A stretch of DNA of 18,928 nucleotides from Gammaproteobacteria bacterium (lineage in GTDB: Bacteria > Pseudomonadota > Gammaproteobacteria > SZUA-229), in NCBI GenBank assembly GCA_016191795.1, contig JACPVK010000034.1, forward strand, positions 1-18,928, read 5' to 3'. Position numbers and translations under genes: made by a program. Shown one piece after another: positions 7,150 through 14,041 of the stretch. The number at the start of each line of letters is the position of its first letter. The stretch's first letter is position 1. The notes below the pieces were generated by a model. That model was not told where the DNA came from. It did not search any database and was given only the letters and a program-made list of their open reading frames with translations.

Positions 7150-7575
7150 TTATTGACTCTTGATCTGGCTTTGGCGCTTTCGATCAAAGAGATAAAAATC
7201 AAAAACCTGTTTCGATGATGGCGCAATCTTCCTGTCATTTGCAAAATAGGTTTCGACCACCATCAGTTTTTGCTCCGCAGTAAGCCTGGTATAGATCGTA
7301 TAGGTATTGGGAAGCTCTGCCTTGAGAGCCGTTTCGAATTCTGCCTTTCTGAGATTTACTGTTGCCTCGGGTACTGGCACAGTTGCAGACTTATTTTTTG
7401 TCTGAGTGTCGGCAGGCGCGGGCTCGACAGCATTTTTAGTAGAAAGATTCTGCGCCTCAGCTTCCAGCTCCTTGAGATAAGCATCATCGCTGGCTAACAC
7501 AGGCGTGATTAGACCGAACAGTATGAGAAAAAGAATTAAACTATTAACTGCAACCCCGGAAATCCAGTTATCCAT
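7150..7575 (-). CDS. Small exported protein of unknown function, co-transcribed with the rhodanese
   Basis: A 141-aa protein whose first 28 residues (MDNWISGVAVNSLILFLILFGLITPVLA) look like a Sec signal peptide with a VLA cleavage site. A short acidic helix (DDAYLKELEAEAQN) follows, then a Pro/Ala/Thr-rich linker (about 45-70). The charged C-terminal domain has the pattern FETALKAELPNTY ... YTRLTAEQKLMVVETYF. I do not recognise a named family. An in-frame ATG lies 23 codons upstream (7644). I prefer 7575 because a promoter with a perfect -35 lies across that upstream stretch, so a transcript starting there could not include the earlier ATG. Neither start has a strong ribosome binding site. 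It sits 45 bp before the rhodanese gene on the same strand, which suggests a shared periplasmic task. Confidence 0.72.
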   Translation of the reverse strand: MDNWISGVAVNSLILFLILFGLITPVLASDDAYLKELEAEAQNLSTKNAVEPAPADTQTKNKSATVPVPEATVNLRKAEFETALKAELPNTYTIYTRLTAEQKLMVVETYFANDRKIAPSSKQVFDFYLFDRKRQSQIKSQ

Positions 7576-7628
7576 AGTGCACCGCTTAGATGAAAAAACA
7601 TTGCTTAATACCAACTTACTCTCAAACG

Positions 7629-7657
7629 AATCTAGATTAGACATAATAAGCTGTCAA
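7629..7657 (-). promoter_or_regulatory. Sigma70-type promoter for the small protein-rhodanese unit
   Basis: On the minus strand TTGACA (7657-7652) is a perfect -35 box, followed after exactly 17 bp by TAGATT (7634-7629), which matches TATAAT at four positions. The predicted start near 7622 gives a leader of about 47 nt to the ATG at 7575. It is the best-formed promoter in this window and decides the start codon of the first gene. Confidence 0.66.
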
Positions 7658-8293
7658 ACCACTGTAAATTATCTGGAAATATTTATCAGAAAATACTAAT
7701 AAATAAAAAGACATGGCCTGTAAGCCAGTAAAATCAAGGAGAGATGAACAGCCATCGACAAACCAGACAGATTTGTAATCATGAAAAATAATTCATTCGG
7801 GTTAGCATCTAACGGCCATAAAAATGAAAATAGCTTGATGGCAATCAACTAAAGTGAAAACAATCATAGATTGAAGTTAATCAATAACTATCAGTTGCGT
7901 ATCAAGGCTCATACATCAGCGACTGAACGATGTGAATTCAGGTTTGTACAGAAGAAATTCATTATATACGTAATAGACTCAGGTGATTTTTTACACACAG
8001 TTTGTAATATTGCGAAACATCCCTGATAGCTGAGCAAGCCAGATCCGATAATGCAACATCGATCTAACAATAATCTGTCCCTGGCAGTTAGTAAAATACC
8101 TGCTCCGAACAACCTGATGTAACAGGTAATCTATTTATCATGTCACGTATCACCAGGTTATAGAGATGACATTTGTCAGCATTCAGGACCCGCTAACCAT
8201 CTGTCTTGCCAATGCGGACCCGAACAACATTCCAAATTATGGCCAGATGAGTGATGCCTGCTCTTTTGCCAATAGCTGACTAGACTCTGGTTT
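7658..8293. other. AT-rich intergenic stretch without a convincing gene
   Basis: About 640 bp separate the divergent promoter of the rhodanese unit from the first HDOD gene. The stretch is AT-rich compared with the flanking genes and broken by stops in all frames. Two tiny frames, MKNNSFGLASNGHKNENS... (23 aa, from about 7780) and MTFVSIQDPLTICLANADPN... (37 aa, 8166-8279), have no good ribosome binding site and no recognisable family. AAGGAG occurs at 7738-7743, but only two bases before a 15-codon frame. The promoter of the HDOD pair should lie here, yet I find no clear -35/-10 pair. A small RNA or a decayed gene remains possible. Confidence 0.5.
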
Positions 8294-9130
8294 ATGCAAG
8301 ATAAAACCCGTGATTTTCTCAAGCGAGTCGAATACGCCGTTGCCAGCGAGCAATTACTATTACCATCGTTACCGGATGTAGCCTTGCGCATACGCTCGGA
8401 GTGCGACCAGGATGATGCCTCACCACAAAAAATAGCCGACATCATTAGTCAGGATCCGGCATTGGCGGTGCGGCTACTGCAAGTAGCCAACAGTTCGCTC
8501 TATCGAACCCGGCAACCGGCAGACAGTTTGTACACCGCCGTTACCCGGCTTGGCCTGCGCATGGTGAAAGACATCATTCTCACATTGAGCCTGAAGCAGC
8601 TTTACCAGGCGCATAATAAAATGTTACAGGATCAATTACGCCAGTTATGGCAAATCAGCGTCAACACGGCTAGTCTTAGCCGCATGCTTGCCAGCCAGAT
8701 ACCTGCCTTGCAGGCTGAACAGGCCATGCTCGCCGGATTAACGCATAACATAGGTGCATTACCGATTTTATTAATGGCAGAAGATGACGAGGATATACTT
8801 GGCAATGTTCAGGACCTGCTCACGGTAATGCACAATTTACAGGGCGAACTGGGGGCTTATATCTTCAAGGCCTGGCACTTTCCAGAATACCTCATAGATG
8901 TTGCGCGTAACTGCTATCAGTTCAGTCGACACCATGATGGCCAGGCTGATTATCTCGATGTAGTTCAGGTGGCGCTAATCCAGGGCAGCATCTATAGTCA
9001 CCTGGATTGCCCGCCGGACTGGAGCAGCATCCCGGCCTTTAACAAACTTGGCATCGACACCTCGACACACCTGCTGGACCTGGAAGCCAATAAAATTATG
9101 TTCGATGAGACCGAAGCCCTGTTTCGCTAG
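8294..9130 (+). CDS. HDOD domain protein, first of a tandem pair
   Basis: A 278-aa soluble protein made almost entirely of one HDOD domain (about residues 20-215). The domain begins LLLPSLPDVALRIR, continues with QKIADIISQDPALAVRLLQVANSSLY (46-70) and TAVTRLGLRMVKDI (81-94), and reaches AGLTHNIGALPIL (147-159). There an HD-hydrolase would have His-Asp; here it is H151-N152, so metal-dependent phosphohydrolase activity is not expected. HDOD proteins act as output or scaffold modules in signalling. No receiver, EAL or GGDEF domain is attached. The gene is 53 bp before a close paralogue on the same strand and probably co-transcribed with it. The ribosome binding site before this ATG is poor, so the start is less certain than the frame. 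Confidence 0.88.
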   Translation: MQDKTRDFLKRVEYAVASEQLLLPSLPDVALRIRSECDQDDASPQKIADIISQDPALAVRLLQVANSSLYRTRQPADSLYTAVTRLGLRMVKDIILTLSLKQLYQAHNKMLQDQLRQLWQISVNTASLSRMLASQIPALQAEQAMLAGLTHNIGALPILLMAEDDEDILGNVQDLLTVMHNLQGELGAYIFKAWHFPEYLIDVARNCYQFSRHHDGQADYLDVVQVALIQGSIYSHLDCPPDWSSIPAFNKLGIDTSTHLLDLEANKIMFDETEALFR

Positions 9131-9183
9131 CTATACTCCAGAAAATTACTGCCAACACAGCCATCAACCGACACGGACTGACC

Positions 9184-10026
9184 ATGAGCGCAAAAGCCGA
9201 AAAGTTTTTTATTGAGCTGAAAAAAGCCGTAGAAACCGACCGTCTGGTCCTGCCCACACTCCCGGAAGTCGCGTTAAAAATTCGCTCGGCTGTTGAGGAC
9301 GAGAATGCCTCCGCCCAGAAAATTGCCGATACGCTCACCCAGGATGCTTCGCTGTCTGCCCGATTAATTCAGGTTGTTAACAGCCCGCTATACCGCGCCC
9401 GTAACCCCATCGACAACTTACAGGCCGCGGTTACCCGCATGGGTATACGGCTGGTGCGTGATCTGGTGGTGAGTCTGGCGATGAAACAGATCTATCAGGC
9501 GACATCCGATGTGCTGGATGATTCCTTTCGCAAATCGTGGAATGACAGCGTTGAGGTCGCGGCCATAAGTCGCATGCTATCAACGACAGTGCCCGGACTT
9601 AATCCCGAACAGGCCTTGCTTGCCGGACTGGTGCACAATATCGGTTCCCTGCCGATACTGGTCATGGCGGAAGACGATGATGAATTATTTCAGGACCGGG
9701 ATGCGCTGGCAGACATTATCTGGGAACTACAGGGTCGGGTTGGCGCGCTGATACTCACCAGCTGGAATTTTCCGGAAGCGATGATTGAAGTGGTTCGCGA
9801 AAGCCATAATTTTAATTATAACCGTCCCGGTAGCACACCTGCCTATGTTGACCTGGTGCAAGTAGCATTGCTGCAAGGTAATAACGTACCGGCAAAATAT
9901 TTACCGAAGGATTTAAGCAAGGTACCGGCCTTCGCCAAAATGGGAATGGATGCCGAAGTTAACGTCATCGAAATTGAAGCCAATCAACAAATTATAGAAA
10001 ACACCAAGGCTACGCTGGCATTCTAG
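9184..10026 (+). CDS. HDOD domain protein, second of a tandem pair
   Basis: A 280-aa protein that aligns without gaps to the preceding gene product over at least the first 170 residues; I count 86 identities by hand (about half). The same landmarks fall at the same positions: LPTLPEVALKIR (24-34), QKIADTLTQD (45-54), LIQVVNSPLYRARNP (61-75), AAVTRMGIRLVRD (81-93) and AGLVHNIGSLPILVMAEDD (147-165). The HN pair again replaces HD. The pair therefore arose by tandem duplication followed by marked divergence. Function is not known beyond the HDOD signalling class. A shared role with the EAL-HDOD gene upstream is possible but unproven. The start MSAKAEKFF follows a weak ribosome binding site (CGGACTGACC). 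Confidence 0.9.
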   Translation: MSAKAEKFFIELKKAVETDRLVLPTLPEVALKIRSAVEDENASAQKIADTLTQDASLSARLIQVVNSPLYRARNPIDNLQAAVTRMGIRLVRDLVVSLAMKQIYQATSDVLDDSFRKSWNDSVEVAAISRMLSTTVPGLNPEQALLAGLVHNIGSLPILVMAEDDDELFQDRDALADIIWELQGRVGALILTSWNFPEAMIEVVRESHNFNYNRPGSTPAYVDLVQVALLQGNNVPAKYLPKDLSKVPAFAKMGMDAEVNVIEIEANQQIIENTKATLAF

Positions 10027-10073
10027 CAACCTGTGTAATGTTCACTTCCAATGCAAAGACGCAGATTGATCTT

Positions 10074-10272
10074 GTAAGAGCGGGCCATGCCCGCGACCCA
10101 CGTTACAAGAAACAGAAAACGCAAATAAACGCCAATAAAAACAAAAACATTTTTCTTTTATTTACGTGATGCAACATGGATGTGCGAATGCCGCGAGCGC
10201 AGGATGCGCAAGAGCGGCGCATTTGCGTTTTTTGTTCTTTTGAGTTTAGTCGCGGGCATGGCCCGCTCCTAC
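10074..10272. repeat. Composite inverted-repeat element with REP-like ends (REPIN/MITE-like)
   Basis: A 24-bp arm at 10074-10097 (GTAAGAGCGGGCCATGCC, then CGCGAC) is the reverse complement, with one mismatch, of the arm at 10249-10272. Each arm is itself a palindrome around GCGGGC-CAT-GCCCGC, the layout of REP sequences. Just inside, a second imperfect inverted repeat is visible: GAAACAGAAAACGCAAAT on the left against ATTTGCGTTTTTTGTTC on the right. The centre holds two small hairpins, ACAT-GG-ATGT (10174-10183) and GCGCA-GGA-TGCGC (10197-10209). The element fills the gap between the convergent HDOD pair and lysS, and its right arm contains the lysS TAG stop (10271-10269). REP-like elements are normally moved by RAYT transposases encoded elsewhere; none is in this window. 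Confidence 0.78.
10204..10240 (+). terminator. Weak terminator candidate for the HDOD pair
   Basis: ATGCGC (10204-10209) and GCGCAT (10217-10222) form a 6-bp stem with a 7-nt loop. A T-rich tract (TTTTTTGTTCTTTT) begins 5 nt after it. The structure is embedded in the composite repeat and competes with the alternative hairpin at 10197-10209, so termination is uncertain. Confidence 0.3.
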
Positions 10273-11783
10273 ACTTCTTGCCGCATATGCGGAAATAAAA
10301 TCACATCACGAATTGACGGTGAGTTGGTAAATAGCATCACCAGACGATCTATGCCTATGCCCTCGCCGGCGGTAGGTGGCAAGCCATGTTCTAATGCACG
10401 AATGTAGTCCGCGTCATAATGCATGGCCTCGTCATCACCGGCTTCCTTGTCACGCACCTGTTGCATAAAACGCTCGGCCTGATCTTCCGCATCATTTAAT
10501 TCGGAAAAACCATTGGCGATTTCACGGCCACCCACAAAAAATTCAAAACGGTCGGTGACAAAAGCATTTTTGTCATTTCGGCGCGCCAGTGGTGATACTT
10601 CGGTTGGGTATTCAGTTATAAAAGTTGGATCTTTTAAACGATGCTCTACTGTTTTTTCAAATATTTCGATTTGAATTTTACCTAATCCATAGCCGGGTTT
10701 AACCGGAATACCCAGGCCTTCTGCAATGGCTTTGGCTCCTGCGAGATCAGCCAGATCCGCCGCCTTAATCTGCGGATTAAAATGCAATATCGAATCAAAT
10801 ACGCTCATGCGGGTAAAAGGTTTTGAAAAATCATAGACATCTCCCTGATATTCAATATTTGATTTGCCGATAACATCCATGGCAATACCACGCAGCAGCA
10901 TTTCAGTCAAATCCATTAACTCGTGATAATCCGCGTAGGAAATATAAAACTCCAGCATGGTGAATTCGGGATTATGGCGCGTTGACAGGCCTTCGTTACG
11001 GAAGTTACGGTTAATCTCGTAAACTTTTTCAAAACCACCTACTACCAGTCGCTTTAAATACAATTCCGGAGCGATACGCAAAAACAGCGGCATATCGAGT
11101 GCATTATGATGTGTGGTAAAGGGGCGTGCCGTTGCACCACCAGGGATCGCCTGCATCATCGGTGTTTCAACATCCATGAAACCGCGCTCATCGAAGAAGC
11201 GGCGAATATAGGAAATAATTCGTGAACGCTTCTGGAATGTATCACGCACTTCCTGATTCATAATCAGGTCAACATAGCGTTGACGATAACGCGATTCCAT
11301 ATCACTCAGGCCATGCCATTTTTCCGGTAATGGACGCAAAGATTTGGTCAGCAACCGAATGTTATCGACCTTCACAGACAATTCACCAGCCTGGGTACGA
11401 TACACCGTGCCTTCGGCACCGATGATGTCACCCACATCCCATTTTTTAAATTGCTCGTTATAAACATTTTCCGGCAGGCTATCGCGCTGCACAAATAATT
11501 GAATACGGCCGGACATGTCCTGTAGATGTGTGAAACTCGCTTTACCCATAACACGCTTGGCCATCATGCGGCCAGCGAGCTTGACACGCATCTGTTTTTG
11601 TTCGAGTTCTTCTGCTGTTGCATGACCATATTGTGCGTGAATTTCCGCAGCCAGCGAATCGCGACGAAAATCATTGGGGAATGCATTGCCAGCATCACGC
11701 AACAGCTGTAATTTTTCGCGACGTTGTGCGATGAGTTTGTTTTCGTCTTGCGGAATGTCGTTTGGCGATTCTTTATCTGTCAT
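10269..11783 (-). CDS. lysS: Lysyl-tRNA synthetase, class II (LysS)
   Basis: A 504-aa cytoplasmic enzyme that charges tRNA-Lys. An N-terminal OB-fold anticodon-binding domain (about residues 60-145, RVKLAGRMMAKRVMGKASFTHLQD) is followed by the class II catalytic core. Motif 1 lies around FDERGFMDVETPMM. Motif 2 is FRNEGLSTRHNPEFTMLEFY, with the ATP-binding Arg. Motif 3 is GEGIGIDRLVMLFTNSPSIRD, near the C-terminus that ends LFPHMRQEV. I take the ATG at 11783 (MTDKES), which has GAGAAAC in front. The ATG four codons earlier (11795) directly abuts a 21-bp hairpin and has no ribosome binding site. The gene follows prfB, as in E. coli, but with 191 bp of repeats between them. Its TAG stop lies inside a REP-like arm. 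Confidence 0.96.
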   Translation of the reverse strand: MTDKESPNDIPQDENKLIAQRREKLQLLRDAGNAFPNDFRRDSLAAEIHAQYGHATAEELEQKQMRVKLAGRMMAKRVMGKASFTHLQDMSGRIQLFVQRDSLPENVYNEQFKKWDVGDIIGAEGTVYRTQAGELSVKVDNIRLLTKSLRPLPEKWHGLSDMESRYRQRYVDLIMNQEVRDTFQKRSRIISYIRRFFDERGFMDVETPMMQAIPGGATARPFTTHHNALDMPLFLRIAPELYLKRLVVGGFEKVYEINRNFRNEGLSTRHNPEFTMLEFYISYADYHELMDLTEMLLRGIAMDVIGKSNIEYQGDVYDFSKPFTRMSVFDSILHFNPQIKAADLADLAGAKAIAEGLGIPVKPGYGLGKIQIEIFEKTVEHRLKDPTFITEYPTEVSPLARRNDKNAFVTDRFEFFVGGREIANGFSELNDAEDQAERFMQQVRDKEAGDDEAMHYDADYIRALEHGLPPTAGEGIGIDRLVMLFTNSPSIRDVILFPHMRQEV

Positions 11784-11795
11784 GTTGTTTCTCAT

Positions 11796-11845
11796 GTAGG
11801 ATGGGCATTGCCCACCAGATTATTGGTGGGCAATGCCCACCCTAC
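11796..11845. repeat. GTGGGC-type palindromic hairpin immediately before lysS
   Basis: Arms of 21 bp (11796-11816, GTAGGATGGGCATTGCCCACC less its last bases; and 11825-11845) are reverse complements with one mismatch, around an 8-nt loop. Each arm contains its own TGGGCATTGCCCA palindrome, so this is a REP-doublet-like structure. On the lysS mRNA the stem ends at the base just before the upstream ATG (11795) and 12 nt before the preferred start (11783). Confidence 0.8.
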
Positions 11846-11868
11846 GTCACTACCCTGTTTCTGATTTT

Positions 11869-11943
11869 GACACAGAGGCACAGAGACGCAGAATTGTTGC
11901 TGCGAAAAACAACTATAACTCTGTTTCTCTGCGTCTCTGTGTC
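11869..11943. repeat. ACACAGAG/CGCAGAG inverted-repeat element between prfB and lysS
   Basis: The left arm contains GACACAGAGGCACAGAGACG continuing into CAGA (11869-11892). The right arm, CTGTTTCTCTGCGTCTCTGTGTC in sense (11921-11943), reads as GACACAGAGACGCAGAG on the other strand. The arms are imperfect because of different numbers of the ACACAGAG unit. About 28 bp of unrelated AT-rich sequence lies between. A second copy of this family lies at 13906-14041 in this window. The element begins 31 nt past the prfB stop. Confidence 0.75.
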
Positions 11944-11974
11944 GTGCTTTTTACATCATCAAACCATAAACAAG

Positions 11975-13073
11975 TTACAAACCACTCTTCAAACTGGCTT
12001 CTATAAACATATCCAGACCGCCATCGAGCACAGCCTGGGTGTTACCGGTTTCCACATTGGTGCGCAAATCCTTGATGCGTGACTGATCCAGCACGTAGGA
12101 ACGAATCTGGCTACCCCAGCCAATATCCGATTTACCCGCTTCCACCGCATCTTTAACCTGATTACGTTTTTGCACTTCAATTTCATACAAACGCGCACGC
12201 AACATTTTCATGGCCTTGTCACGGTTGGCATGTTGTGATCGCTCCATCTGACACGCCACCACCACACCACTGGGGTTATGCGTGATACGAATGGCTGATT
12301 CGGTTTTGTTAACGTGCTGACCACCGGCACCACTGGCGCGATAAGTATCCACTCTTAAATCAGCAGGATTGATTTCGATATCGATATCATCATCCACTTC
12401 CGGTGACACAAACACCGCAGCAAACGAGGTGTGACGGCGATTACCGGAATCGAACGGCGATTTACGCACCAGGCGATGCACGCCGGTTTCGGTACGCAAC
12501 CAGCCATAGGCATAAGGCCCCTGAAAACTGATGGTGGCACTTTTGATACCGGCCACTTCACCGGCCGAGGCTTCTACCAGTTCGGTTTTAAATCCGTGGG
12601 CTTCACCCCAGCGCAAATACATGCGTAATAAAATTTCGGCCCAGTCCTGCGCTTCGGTACCACCGGAGCCGGACTGTATGTCGAGAAACGCATTATGTGA
12701 ATCCATTTCGCCGGAAAACATGCGACGAAATTCCAGCTCGGCCACCTGCTTTTCCATCTTGTCCAGATCGGCCACCACAGACTGGATGCTGTCCTCGTCT
12801 TTTTCCTCGATGGCCATGTCGAGCAATTCGCGCGCGTCAACCAGGCCTTTCGCCATGCGCTCCAGGGTGCCGACGATTTCTTCGAGACGTGCACGATCCT
12901 GTCCAAGCTTTTGTGCACGCTCGGGATTGTTCCAGACATTGGGCTGTTCAAGCTCGCGCTGGATTTCGTCCAGCTGTTCTTTTTTTACATCGAAGTCAAA
13001 GATACCCCCTGAGCGCAGCAGCGCGCTCATTGAGGTCGGCGATTTGATTCACTATGGGATTAATTTCGATCAT
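11975..13073 (-). CDS. prfB: Peptide chain release factor 2 (RF2), with programmed +1 frameshift
   Basis: The gene is read as complement(join(11975..12997, 12999..13073)). Twenty-five codons starting MIEINPIVNQIADLNERAAA run to LRGYL, then an in-frame TGA. Skipping one base continues as DFDVKKEQLDEIQ to the end. The total is 365 aa, the same length as E. coli RF2. RF2 terminates at UGA and UAA: the stop-recognition motif SPF is at 205-207 and the catalytic GGQ at 250-252 (SGAGGQHVNKTES). Residue 246 is Ala, as in most bacteria, rather than the Thr of E. coli K-12. A reading from the internal ATG at 13030 would miss the true N-terminus. lysS follows in the same direction, but repeats separate them. 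Confidence 0.97.
12995..13010 (-). promoter_or_regulatory. prfB programmed +1 frameshift site (RF2 autoregulation)
   Basis: The minus strand reads AGGGGGTATCTTTGAC. An internal Shine-Dalgarno-like AGGGGG lies three bases before the slippery CTT, and the stop TGA is followed by C, a weak termination context. This matches the E. coli prfB site. When RF2 is scarce, the ribosome pauses at UGA and shifts +1 to make full-length RF2. Confidence 0.97.
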
Positions 13074-13126
13074 GGGTAGTCGGGCTGATTAAATCAGGGC
13101 GCATTTTAACTGGAAATGACTGGTAA

Positions 13127-13211
13127 TAGTAGCAAGTGGCAAGTAGCAAGTAGCAGGGGGTAAACGCAAACCAGGCTTTTCCTTGCTACTTGAACCTTGC
13201 TACTTGCTACT
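13127..13211. repeat. AAGTAGC heptamer inverted-repeat element at the tsaB 3' end
   Basis: On the plus strand, 13127-13157 holds about four tandem AAGTAGC-like heptamers (one AAGTGGC variant). 13181-13211 holds the same heptamers in reverse orientation (CCTTGCTACTTG, then CTTGCTACTTGCTACT). The arms flank about 23 bp. The right arm overlaps the end of tsaB by 12 bases, so the final codons AGT AGC AAG TAG are pure repeat sequence. Confidence 0.8.
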
Positions 13212-13880
13212 TTTTTTAGCTACATCATCACGCAAGTACACCGGCTGGGCCTGTTCGGCACTCACCGCCAGTCCGTTGATAAAATCATCCGCAGCCAGAC
13301 GGACAATGGTGGCGGCCTGTGGCCAGACATCGGGGCAGATGCGTGCCACCCGTTCACCCAGGCGCCGCTGCAGCGCCTCGCCATGACCTTGCCAGCCGGT
13401 GCCGGCGCCGGTCCATGACAGATAGCCCGGCAAGTCAATGTCGTCGGGTGCACAAATCACTTCCTTGCCACGCAATCGCATCAATCGGCCATCGGAAACA
13501 TACGTGGCCGTATAAATACCGCCCATGCGTGCATCGATGGCACTGATGACATGTGTGGCCGCTTCCTGCTCCAGCATCAGCTGCGCCATGGATGCCAGCG
13601 TTGAAACCGGCAACACCGGTAAATCTGCGCCAAAGGCCATGCCCTGAACCGCCGAGGTGGCGATGCGCACGCCGGTAAACGAACCCGGACCACGCCCGAA
13701 CGCCAGTGCATCGAGTTGCTGAATACTCAAACCGGCTGCGTCCAGCAGTGTTTTCACCTGCAGCAAAATCAGTTTGGTGTGTTCGCGCGGCGCCATTTGA
13801 TACTGCTGCTGAATCTCGCCGTCAATATACAGGGCGGCGGAGCAGGCTTCGGTGGCGGTATCGAGTGCAAGTAGTTTCAT
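13200..13880 (-). CDS. tsaB: TsaB, tRNA t6A37 biosynthesis scaffold protein (YeaZ)
   Basis: A 226-aa protein of the ASKHA fold, partner of TsaD, TsaE and TsaC in making the universal t6A modification at A37 of ANN-decoding tRNAs. The N-terminus MKLLALDTATEACSAAL and the motif GRGPGSFTGVRIATSAVQG (62-80) are diagnostic. The conserved PVYLR motif lies close to the C-terminus. The start is the ATG at 13880, where the family begins; an in-frame ATG ten codons upstream adds only MSKKFKTKLI. No clear Shine-Dalgarno precedes it. The end VAKKSSK-stop is odd: SSK and the TAG come from the AAGTAGC repeat, so the native C-terminus was probably replaced. The gene lies downstream of a YoaA-type helicase, as in E. 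coli, but an ACACAGAG repeat fills the gap. Confidence 0.94.
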   Translation of the reverse strand: MKLLALDTATEACSAALYIDGEIQQQYQMAPREHTKLILLQVKTLLDAAGLSIQQLDALAFGRGPGSFTGVRIATSAVQGMAFGADLPVLPVSTLASMAQLMLEQEAATHVISAIDARMGGIYTATYVSDGRLMRLRGKEVICAPDDIDLPGYLSWTGAGTGWQGHGEALQRRLGERVARICPDVWPQAATIVRLAADDFINGLAVSAEQAQPVYLRDDVAKKSSK

Positions 13881-13905
13881 AATAAGTTTGGTTTTAAATT
13901 TTTTT

Positions 13906-14041
13906 GACACAGAGACGCAGAGAACACAGAGCTATTATTTGTTTGTTCATGATCCATCACTCACAGCAATATACACGTATCCCGGTAACAACATTAATAA
14001 TACTCAAAACGCTTTTCTCTGCGACTCTGTGTCTCTGTGTC
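13906..14041. repeat. ACACAGAG/CGCAGAG inverted-repeat element filling the yoaA-tsaB gap
   Basis: The left arm is GACACAGAGACGCAGAGAAC extended by ACAGAG (13906-13931). The right arm (14015-14041) reads on the minus strand as GACACAGAGACACAGAG, then TCGCAGAGAA. About 83 bp of AT-rich sequence lies between. It belongs to the same family as 11869-11943, but the central sequence differs. The right arm begins inside the yoaA stop codon (TGA at 14042-14040) and the left arm ends 25 bp before the tsaB start, so the element makes up almost the whole intergenic gap. Confidence 0.78.

Noticed and set aside
7909..8112. A 67-codon minus-strand frame (MFGAGILLTARDRLLLDRCC...)
   Set aside because: No ribosome binding site, odd composition rich in Cys and Ser, and no recognisable family; likely chance in AT-rich DNA.
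8166..8279. A 37-codon plus-strand frame just before the first HDOD gene
   Set aside because: Weak start signal and no family; could be a leader peptide but nothing supports it.
10053..10268. CRISPR-like or tandem direct repeat array near 10.1 kb
   Set aside because: The repeats are inverted, not regularly spaced direct repeats with spacers.
11762..12082. A plus-strand frame across the lysS-prfB gap
   Set aside because: It is made of antisense lysS, repeats and antisense prfB, with no start signal.
13085..13097. Palindrome CTGATTAAATCAG before prfB considered as an operator
   Set aside because: Short, AT-centred and expected by chance at moderate frequency; prfB is already explained by frameshift autoregulation.
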